Of a DNA stretch of 7,174 nucleotides, positions 1 to 5,655 are shown one piece after another. The stretch is from NCBI GenBank assembly GCA_002366645.1, contig DFBM01000095.1, positions 4,691-11,864 on the forward strand. Direction: 5' to 3'. The position numbers were made by a program, and so were the translations under genes. Position 1 is the first letter of the stretch; the number at the start of each line of letters is the position of its first letter. Source of the stretch: Rhodobacterales bacterium UBA3080 (lineage in GTDB: Bacteria; Pseudomonadota; Alphaproteobacteria; Rhodobacterales; Rhodobacteraceae). The notes under the pieces are model-generated. The model saw only the letters and a program-made list of their open reading frames with translations. It searched no databases and had not been told where the DNA came from.

Positions 1-3
1 TTC

Positions 4-501
4 ATGCATAGTTTGTTAACTCTTGGTAAACAGTTATTTAGTGTGTTGTTTGTACTAGCTAATCTATTCGCAACGGCAGCCTTCGCAGCTGGCGACGTCG
101 TTCTTACGCTGGAAAATACCTCTGAAGGCGTTGTAGTCGAGTTGACGGAAGACGACCTGATGGCGTTGCCGCAAGCGGTCGTGTTGACCGAGAACGAATT
201 TGTCGACGGATTGGCCGAGTTCTCCGGCCCACTGGCGCGCGATGTCATTGCGCTGCTAAATGATCCAGATATGGACATGCTGACTTTAACCGCGATTAAC
301 GACTATTCGGTCGAGGTTCCGGTCGTGGATTTCGCGGAGTATGACGTGATTTTTGCGTTATTCCAGAACGGAAACCGGTTTTCGCCCCGCGACAAGGGAC
401 CGGTCTGGGTGATTTATCCGATGACCGATCACGAGGAACTGCAGGATCGTGTTTATAACGATCGCCTTATCTGGCAGCTTGTTCGGGTAAGCGCATTGTG
501 A
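4..501 (+). CDS. Exported sulfite-oxidase-fold (molybdopterin-binding-like) protein, cysteine-free
   Basis: The 165-aa protein has an N-terminal signal peptide: a short n-region with K9, a hydrophobic core at about residues 10-25, and an AFA/AA cleavage region at 26-29. It is probably periplasmic. The mature part resembles the small oxidoreductase molybdopterin-binding (sulfite-oxidase-like) domain: FSGPLARDV (73-81), a NDYSVEVP segment (99-106) matching the family's DGYS-type motif, an FQNGNRFS segment (120-127) and GPVWVIYP (132-139). Catalytic members of the wider family bind Mo through a Cys; this protein has no Cys at all, so enzymatic Mo chemistry is doubtful. Its stop overlaps the GTG start of the downstream histidine-kinase-like gene (GTGA, 498-501), implying translational coupling. 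I infer a role as a periplasmic sensing or accessory partner of that membrane protein. Only 3 bases precede the ATG, so no ribosome site is visible and an upstream start cannot be excluded, though the signal peptide looks complete. Fold assignment is moderately sure; function is not known. Confidence 0.75.
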   Translation: MHSLLTLGKQLFSVLFVLANLFATAAFAAGDVVLTLENTSEGVVVELTEDDLMALPQAVVLTENEFVDGLAEFSGPLARDVIALLNDPDMDMLTLTAINDYSVEVPVVDFAEYDVIFALFQNGNRFSPRDKGPVWVIYPMTDHEELQDRVYNDRLIWQLVRVSAL

Positions 502-2138
502 AAAAGAATGGCCTTCCACGACTGGTGGTTCTGGCCGTAATTCTCGGGGTCAGCGGGTTCGCTGTACTCGGTTACAATGCGTTTAGAAAAGACGTACTGG
601 CGATGCAGGCGGCCAGTCAGGAAGATATCACGTGGACCTCCTTTCAGTTGGAGCAGGAACTTGGGCGCTTCCGCGACGCTCTAAACCAGTTTCAGATCGA
701 CGGAACGGGTGTTGATGCAAGCACGGTCAACACGCGTTTCGATATCCTTTGGAGCCGGATTGCGGTCTTCCAGCAAGGGCGGGTTGGCGAGCGGTTGGCA
801 CAATATGACCGCGAAACCCTGATCGTTCCACGCCTGTTCAGCCAGATGAAATCTGTGGATCGGCGGATCGTAAACCTTCAAGACACCGCCAAGGCTGACG
901 CTGCGCTACTGGTACTGGAATTCGCTCCTTACGCCGACGAGCTACGTGAATTCAGCCGCTTCGTTACGCTTGGCGAAGAAACCCGCGGCCGTGAAATTCG
1001 TGAACAATTGCAGGCCGGCGTCAATCGTACCCTTTTGCTCGGCGGTCTGGCAATCGCGATTGCACTGTTCTCGCTAGCCTACATTAACCGTGAAAGCATG
1101 CGGTTCAGGCGGTTGGCGGCCGCAAACCGCAAGCTTGCCGATGTTGCCGAAAAAGCTAGCCGTGCCAAGTCGCAATTCCTGACCATGATGAGCCACGAGT
1201 TACGCACCCCTATGAACGGCGTCCTTGGTTTGCTGGCGCTTTCCAAGCAAGGTGCGGTTCAAAAGAACCAACTGCATCTGATCGAGCAGGCAGAACAATC
1301 GGGTCGGCAGATGGTCGGCTTGTTGGCCGACATTCTGGATTTTAGCGCGCTACATTCCGATGAGCTCCATCTCGAAAACAAACCGTTCGAGCTAACGCAC
1401 TTGGCGCATGCGGTGCGGGAGCAGTTCACCCCTTTGGCCAAGCGCGAAGGTATATCGTTTGATGTCACCGTCAATCAGAATTGCCCGCCCCGTTATCAAG
1501 GCGATTTCCGGCGGTTGCGGCAGGCTTTCAGCCATTTGGCACAATATGTTGTTGAAACAGCCGGCGTACGCGACGCGGAAATGGAGTTTTCCTGCAACAA
1601 TAGCGCGCTGGTGGTGAAGTTGTCGTTTGATTACCTCTCACATGGTGGCGAATGGACGCCGGATCTGATCCTTGGCGGCGACCGACGCGATGACCGCGCT
1701 TTCGCGTCTGATGCTCTTGGGCCGGCGATCGCTCGTGGATTTATCGAGGCAATGAACGGCACGCTTCTGGTCGATAATCCGGTCGGCGAGCGTATTCAGG
1801 TTATTGCGCGTATACCGATCGAAGAATTTGTCGTGACCGCCCTGGGTGTTGCGGTGATCACCAGTTCCGAGGCGATGGCGGCTATTTGTCGGGCGGCGTT
1901 GTCGACCAGTGACATAGACTTCTTGCAAAAAGACGACCCGACCGAGGCGCATATTGTTTTGGTCGAAGCCGGGAATATCACGGAAGGCAATTTCCTTGTC
2001 CGAGCACGTGAAAACCATCCGAACGCTTTGATTGTGGGTCTAGGAACGCCAATCAATCCCGACGCATTTGATTTTTCGGTCAAACTGCCTCTCGATTTTC
2101 ACGAACTTCGCGAAATTGTTGCCCTACGAACGGCATAA
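498..2138 (+). CDS. Membrane histidine-kinase-like protein with eroded ATPase domain and C-terminal pseudo-receiver
   Basis: 546 aa. TM1 is at about residues 8-28. A mostly helical periplasmic sensor region of about 150 residues follows, including RFDILWSRI (80-88), a motif I recall from many proteobacterial sensor proteins. TM2 is at about 178-196, then a helical linker (about 200-226). The HisKA domain has an intact H-box, SHELRTPMNG, with H233 and E234. The ATP-binding domain is recognisable only in outline. The N-box region (RRLRQAFSHLAQYVVE, 338-353) lacks its Asn residues. The DxGxG box appears to be D-Y-L-S-H (378-382), with Asp kept and both Gly lost. The G2 box is reduced to ALGPAIARGF (406-415). 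The C-terminus (about 447-546) looks like a shortened receiver without the N-terminal acidic pair. It has E490 (HIVLVEAG) where the phospho-Asp would be, G516 in place of the Thr/Ser, and K529 of the K-P element kept as VKLP. The GTG start (498) overlaps the upstream stop and is the only start that keeps TM1. I infer a pseudokinase sensor that acts through the soluble hybrid kinase downstream. Confidence 0.85.
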   Translation: MKKNGLPRLVVLAVILGVSGFAVLGYNAFRKDVLAMQAASQEDITWTSFQLEQELGRFRDALNQFQIDGTGVDASTVNTRFDILWSRIAVFQQGRVGERLAQYDRETLIVPRLFSQMKSVDRRIVNLQDTAKADAALLVLEFAPYADELREFSRFVTLGEETRGREIREQLQAGVNRTLLLGGLAIAIALFSLAYINRESMRFRRLAAANRKLADVAEKASRAKSQFLTMMSHELRTPMNGVLGLLALSKQGAVQKNQLHLIEQAEQSGRQMVGLLADILDFSALHSDELHLENKPFELTHLAHAVREQFTPLAKREGISFDVTVNQNCPPRYQGDFRRLRQAFSHLAQYVVETAGVRDAEMEFSCNNSALVVKLSFDYLSHGGEWTPDLILGGDRRDDRAFASDALGPAIARGFIEAMNGTLLVDNPVGERIQVIARIPIEEFVVTALGVAVITSSEAMAAICRAALSTSDIDFLQKDDPTEAHIVLVEAGNITEGNFLVRARENHPNALIVGLGTPINPDAFDFSVKLPLDFHELREIVALRTA

Positions 2139-2231
2139 TCATCCTACTTTTCCATTATTTTCTGCAACTACAATACTTTTTTAACAACCTTGGGTGGAAA
2201 GTGCGCTACTACGGTTGGTAAACGACTCGGT

Positions 2232-2237
2232 AGGTGG
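2232..2237 (+). promoter_or_regulatory. Ribosome binding site that sets the hybrid kinase start at 2242
   Basis: AGGTGG lies 4 bases before the ATG at 2242 (7 bases if counted from the AGG core). The reading frame is also open from a GTG at 2194, but that start has no purine-rich site at the right distance, and the 16 extra codons add no recognisable domain. I therefore choose 2242. The 103-base gap after the preceding gene (2139-2241) is AT-rich at its left end and holds no convincing terminator or promoter. Confidence 0.55.
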
Positions 2238-2241
2238 AAAA

Positions 2242-3759
2242 ATGAAGGTGGATGTTGTTGGCGAAGATGCTCGTGTTGAAACGCAATTGAATGACAATGC
2301 AGAGAATGCCGGTTTTGCCCTGCTCGCACATGATGTGCGATCATCGTTGTTTGGCTTGCTTGGAAGCCTTGAGCTGATTGATGACGCGAGCTTGCCGGAA
2401 GACACTCGCGAACGTCTGAAGCGGGCTCGTGCATCCGGGGCGATGCTAAGCGATCTGCTGGGGTTGGTGTTTGGCGGTGTGGATGTTGCGGAAGATAAAG
2501 CCCCGCTGGACGTGCGCGACGAATTGGAGTTGATGGCCCAACGCTGGCAGGACCCGGCTGAACAGGTTGGCGTGAGGGTGCACATCGCGATGCCTGAAAC
2601 TACGCCGAAGATCAACGTTATCGACCGCGTAGGTTTCCACAGGGTCTTCAATAATTTGATCGGTAATGCCGTCAAGTTCGGGCAAAACGGTACTGTGACC
2701 GTCAGTGTCGAAGATGCCGGCGACTCCATTACGTTTGCTATTCGTGATAATGGTCCGGGGTTCAGCGAAGACTCGTTGAAGATGCTGTTTGAGTTCCGGG
2801 GCCGCCCCGAAGATTCCCCGAAGGAGGGTTCGGGGCTCGGACTGTATATATCCAAAAAGTTGGTTACCGAGGCTGGCGGTCAGATTTCTGTGCAAAATCA
2901 TGAAGATGGAGGCGCCTATATCACCGTTACGTTCCCGACATCGGATGCGGATGCGCCCCCTTCGTTACCGGCAACTGGGGATGGTTTACCTGATTTGAGT
3001 CATCTGAACCTGTTGCTTGCCGAGGATAACCTCACCAATCAACTGGTAGTGACGCAAATGCTTGCGAGTATGGGAGCAAAATTCACTGTCGCATCGGACG
3101 GGGTGGAGGCGTTGGAATTGTTCGAGCGTGACGATTTCGACGCCGTACTGCTTGATATCGAGATGCCACGCAAGTCGGGGTTGGAGGTTTTGCGGGAAAT
3201 ACGCGCACGTGACGACCAGAAGTCAGCGACGCCTCTGATTGCGCTGACTGCATATGTGATGCAAGAACATCGTGAAAAAATAAACGCCGCCGGAGCGGAT
3301 GGTCTTATCGCCAAACCCATCGCGGGTATCGCGCCGCTAGGCCAGATGATACTCGAATATGTTCATGGAATGGCGACACCCCAGAATTACGCAAAACCAG
3401 CCGTCTCGGAGCGTGACACCGGGTTTATTGATCGCAAAATTTACGACCAAATCACCAAAACCATTGGCCCAGATTTCCTGAGTGAGTTTCTAGAAAAAGT
3501 TGTCCTCGACCTGAACTCAATTGGCGAAGGTTTGAAGGCGGCTGAAGAAGCGGGCAACTTTACGGAAATGCGTTCCCACAGCCATATTCTGATTTCCGTG
3601 GCAGGGGCGATCGGGGCGACGAACCTGCAAAACCTTGCACAGGAACTCAACTCGGCTGCGCGCTCCGGTGTTGCGCAAAAAACTAGGCCATTGAATTTGA
3701 TCTGTCAGGAAGGCATTCTAACGGTCGTATCCTTCCTTGTGAACGAAACCGAAAGCTAG
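2242..3759 (+). CDS. Soluble hybrid histidine kinase: HisKA-HATPase-receiver-Hpt
   Basis: 505 aa from the ATG at 2242, with no signal peptide or membrane segment, so it acts in the cytoplasm. Domains in order: HisKA-like with H-box AHDVRSSLFG (H30 followed by D31, an HD-type acceptor site); an intact ATP-binding domain with N-box NNLIGNAVKF (137-146), G1 DNGPGF (169-174) and G2 GSGLGLYISKKL (196-207); a complete receiver (about 255-375) with acidic E261/D262, phospho-acceptor D305 (LLDIEMP), T336 and K358 (AKP); and a C-terminal Hpt domain (about 395-500) whose acceptor should be H448 in SHILISVAGAIGA. All elements for an internal His-Asp-His relay are present. The Hpt motif is unusual at H+3 (Ile) and H+4 (Ser), where HxLKG-type proteins have Lys and Gly. 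The stop codon is 6 bases before the LuxO-like regulator, the obvious phosphoryl recipient. With no sensor domain of its own, it is probably controlled by the membrane protein encoded just upstream. Domain calls are secure; partner assignment is inferred from adjacency. Confidence 0.92.
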   Translation: MKVDVVGEDARVETQLNDNAENAGFALLAHDVRSSLFGLLGSLELIDDASLPEDTRERLKRARASGAMLSDLLGLVFGGVDVAEDKAPLDVRDELELMAQRWQDPAEQVGVRVHIAMPETTPKINVIDRVGFHRVFNNLIGNAVKFGQNGTVTVSVEDAGDSITFAIRDNGPGFSEDSLKMLFEFRGRPEDSPKEGSGLGLYISKKLVTEAGGQISVQNHEDGGAYITVTFPTSDADAPPSLPATGDGLPDLSHLNLLLAEDNLTNQLVVTQMLASMGAKFTVASDGVEALELFERDDFDAVLLDIEMPRKSGLEVLREIRARDDQKSATPLIALTAYVMQEHREKINAAGADGLIAKPIAGIAPLGQMILEYVHGMATPQNYAKPAVSERDTGFIDRKIYDQITKTIGPDFLSEFLEKVVLDLNSIGEGLKAAEEAGNFTEMRSHSHILISVAGAIGATNLQNLAQELNSAARSGVAQKTRPLNLICQEGILTVVSFLVNETES

Positions 3760-3765
3760 CTTTTA

Positions 3766-5169
3766 ATGAACCCTTCACTGCTTTTGGTCGAAGATACTCC
3801 GTCGCTCTCGATGGTATATGAAGCCGTACTGACCAAAGCGGGTCATGCGGTCGAGTGTGCCTTTTCGGTCAGCGAGGCGCGCGAGCGATTTACAAAATCT
3901 AAGAACAAAATCGTGATGTTGGACCTTCTGTTGCCTGATGGTGATGGCATGGAGCTGATGTCGGAATTTATCGCGACGCAACCGGATGTGAAAATTATCG
4001 TCATCACCGCGAACGGCTCGATCAACCGAGCTGTTGAGGCGATGCGGTTGGGTGCCTTTGATTTCTTGGTGAAACCCTTCGATGAAACGCGCTTACTCTC
4101 CGCTGTCGATAACGCCCGCAAAGCCATGGCAAATGACAAAGACATTCCCCTCGGCACCGATAGTGACCAAAGTTTTCAGGGTTTCATCGGTGCCTCGAAA
4201 GCTATGCAGGACATTTACGGCATGGTCCGCAACATCGGTCGTTCGACTGCGACGGTTTTTGTGACGGGAGAGAGCGGCACAGGCAAAGAGCTCTGCGCCC
4301 AGGCAATCCACGATGTTTCGAACCGGAAGAACGGCCCTTTTGTTCCACTAAACTGCGGCGCAATCCCGCGTGATTTGTTGGAGTCCGAAGTTTTCGGCCA
4401 CCTCAAGGGATCGTTTACGGGTGCCATTGCGGACAAGAAGGGCGCCGCTGCGATGGCGAGCGGCGGGACGCTGTTTCTTGATGAAATTTGCGAGATGGAT
4501 CTGGGCCTGCAAACTAAATTACTCCGCTTTTTGCAAACCTCGACGATCCAGCCGGTAGGTGCGACCAGACCAAGCATGGTGGATGTCAGGATTGTTTGTG
4601 CAACCAATCGCGACCCGCTAGCCGAAGTCCGGGCGGGCCGTTTTCGGGAGGATCTATATTACCGGTTGCACGTCGTTCCGATCCATTTGCCCCCGCTGCG
4701 CGACCGCGCCGACGATATTATGTTGATCGCGAGCCGGATGCTGGCGCGGTTTTCCGACGAAGAGGGGAAAAGTTTTTCCGAATTTGGCGATGAGGTGACT
4801 GAGATATTCATGCGCTATGCATGGCCGGGCAACATTCGCCAGCTTATGAATGCGATCCGCAATGTTGTCGTGTTGAACGATGGTCCGGTGGTTTTGCCTG
4901 AAATGCTGCCGTCCGAAATCACGATGGCGTCGCTGGGTAAACACAACGGAAACGCCCCGAATACACCGTTTGCTGCCCCGCTGGATAACGGAAAATTCAC
5001 ACCAATCAATGTGTCTGCGTTCATCGGCACTCCGCTTGCCACATTAGAGCGCGAGTTTATTGAAGCCACGATCGAATTTTGCGACGGCTCCATCCCGCAG
5101 GCTGCGCGTTTGCTGGATGTTTCCCCTTCAACGCTTTATCGAAAAAAAGAAAGCTGGGAGAAAACGTAA
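3766..5169 (+). CDS. LuxO-like sigma-54-dependent response regulator
   Basis: 467 aa with the classic NtrC-family order. The receiver (about 3-120) has acidic E9/D10, phospho-acceptor D53 (VMLDLLLP), T81 and K103 (VKP). The AAA+ sigma-54 activator domain (about 138-375) has Walker A GESGTGKE (168-175), the sigma-54 contact loop GSFTGA (215-220, usual form GAFTGA), Walker B GGTLFLDE (233-240), CATNRDP (278-284), GRFREDLYYRLHVVP (291-305) and WPGNIRQL (353-360). The C-terminal Fis-type helix-turn-helix is at about 443-462 (IPQAARLLDVSPSTLYRK). Runs such as KELCAQAIH, EMDLGLQTKLLRFLQT and VSPSTLYRK recall Vibrio LuxO more than NtrC, DctD or FlbD; this rests on memory of the family, not an alignment. 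When phosphorylated it should activate sigma-54 promoters. The start 6 bases after the hybrid kinase stop has no strong ribosome site, suggesting translational coupling and co-transcription. Targets are unknown. Confidence 0.93.
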   Translation: MNPSLLLVEDTPSLSMVYEAVLTKAGHAVECAFSVSEARERFTKSKNKIVMLDLLLPDGDGMELMSEFIATQPDVKIIVITANGSINRAVEAMRLGAFDFLVKPFDETRLLSAVDNARKAMANDKDIPLGTDSDQSFQGFIGASKAMQDIYGMVRNIGRSTATVFVTGESGTGKELCAQAIHDVSNRKNGPFVPLNCGAIPRDLLESEVFGHLKGSFTGAIADKKGAAAMASGGTLFLDEICEMDLGLQTKLLRFLQTSTIQPVGATRPSMVDVRIVCATNRDPLAEVRAGRFREDLYYRLHVVPIHLPPLRDRADDIMLIASRMLARFSDEEGKSFSEFGDEVTEIFMRYAWPGNIRQLMNAIRNVVVLNDGPVVLPEMLPSEITMASLGKHNGNAPNTPFAAPLDNGKFTPINVSAFIGTPLATLEREFIEATIEFCDGSIPQAARLLDVSPSTLYRKKESWEKT

Positions 5170-5197
5170 GTTTCTCGAACTTTCTCGCGCCAATCGC

Positions 5198-5225
5198 TTG
5201 CCCAACAGGGCCTCTATTCTATACT
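5198..5225 (+). promoter_or_regulatory. Candidate sigma-70-type promoter for cdd-deoB-add
   Basis: TTGCCC (5198-5203, four matches to TTGACA) and TATACT (5220-5225, five matches to TATAAT) are separated by 16 bases in the gap between the regulator gene and cdd. A transcript would begin near 5232 and leave a leader of about 30 bases before the cdd ATG. This is a motif call only, but its place between two functionally unrelated gene groups fits a separate promoter for nucleoside salvage. I see no clear operator palindrome overlapping it. Confidence 0.5.
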
Positions 5226-5250
5226 CCCGAAGTGATATCATACATTTTGC

Positions 5251-5255
5251 GAGGA
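5251..5255 (+). promoter_or_regulatory. Ribosome binding site that sets the cdd start at 5262
   Basis: GAGGA sits 6 bases before the ATG at 5262. The frame stays open upstream into the regulator gene, but the upstream residues do not resemble any cytidine deaminase. Starting at 5262 gives the family's usual length of about 130 aa. Confidence 0.7.
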
Positions 5256-5261
5256 TTTTTA

Positions 5262-5654
5262 ATGGACCTTTTCAAAGCCGCAATGGCCGCACGAGAAAAC
5301 GCCTATGCTCCATATTCCAACTTTCAGGTTGGCGCTGCAATCCGTGGCGCATCGGGTAAAATATATGCCGGATGTAACGTCGAAAACGTTGCGTATCCAG
5401 AAGGCACCTGCGCCGAGGCCGGAGCAATTGCAGCAATGGTGGCAGCGGGTGAAACCGAAATTTCCGAGGTGCTGGTTGTTGCCGGCGGTGCCTCTCAAAT
5501 TACGCCATGTGGTGGGTGCCGTCAGAAAATCGCCGAGTTTGCCGCGCGCGAAACCGTAGTACATCTGGCTGATCTTTCGGGTGCGATCGAAGATGTAACT
5601 GTCGGTAATTTGCTACCCGTAAGCTTTGACAAAGACCACTTGGTTGGAAGCTGA
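5262..5654 (+). CDS. cdd: Cytidine deaminase
   Basis: The 130-aa protein has the length of the small homotetrameric, zinc-dependent cytidine deaminases, which convert cytidine and deoxycytidine to uridine and deoxyuridine in pyrimidine salvage. Visible signatures are YAPYSNFQVGAA (15-26), the substrate-binding region GCNVENVAYPEGTCAEAGAI (37-56), which holds zinc ligand C50 and catalytic E52, and PCGGCRQ (82-88) with zinc ligands C83 and C86. The three-Cys zinc site is the form used by the short tetrameric enzymes. The gene is preceded by a candidate promoter and a good ribosome site and is followed after a single base by deoB, so it heads a nucleoside catabolism operon. The protein appears intact. 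Confidence 0.97.
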   Translation: MDLFKAAMAARENAYAPYSNFQVGAAIRGASGKIYAGCNVENVAYPEGTCAEAGAIAAMVAAGETEISEVLVVAGGASQITPCGGCRQKIAEFAARETVVHLADLSGAIEDVTVGNLLPVSFDKDHLVGS

Positions 5655-5655
5655 T

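Noticed and set aside
1638..2018. Antisense open frame of 126 codons inside the membrane kinase gene.
   Set aside because: It shadows a well-supported + strand gene, shows no recognisable domain and has no ribosome site I can support; the other opposite-strand frames are the same.
2135..2157. ATAAT / ATTAT inverted repeat followed by T residues after the membrane kinase gene.
   Set aside because: A 5-bp all-AT stem is too unstable to act as an intrinsic terminator.
2149..2174. TTTCCA and TACAAT in the gap before the hybrid kinase, a possible promoter.
   Set aside because: The spacer is only 14 bases and no usable -35 element lies at 16-18 bases.
2192..2210. Possible sigma-54 -24/-12 element (GG ... 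GC at the right spacing) before the hybrid kinase.
   Set aside because: Apart from the GG and GC dinucleotides it does not match TGGCAC-N5-TTGC. No convincing sigma-54 promoter was found in either intergenic gap.
4408..4425. GSFTGA instead of GAFTGA in the regulator's sigma-54 contact loop as a sign of lost sigma-54 activation.
   Set aside because: The essential Phe-Thr-Gly core is intact and Ser for Ala is a small change, so I treat the protein as a functional activator.
5158..5176. Inverted repeat GAGAAA / TTTCTC spanning the regulator stop codon, a possible terminator hairpin.
   Set aside because: The stem is only 6 bp and AT-rich, the loop is 7 bases, and no T-run follows. Too weak to call a terminator.
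5171..5187. Direct repeat TTTCTCG ... TTTCTCG with a 10-base period, a possible regulator binding site upstream of cdd.
   Set aside because: Only two short copies, which can arise by chance; no known operator recognised.
5079..5261. N-terminal extension of the cytidine deaminase frame.
   Set aside because: It overlaps the regulator's helix-turn-helix coding region in another frame, and the ATG at 5262 has a good ribosome site and gives the standard family length.
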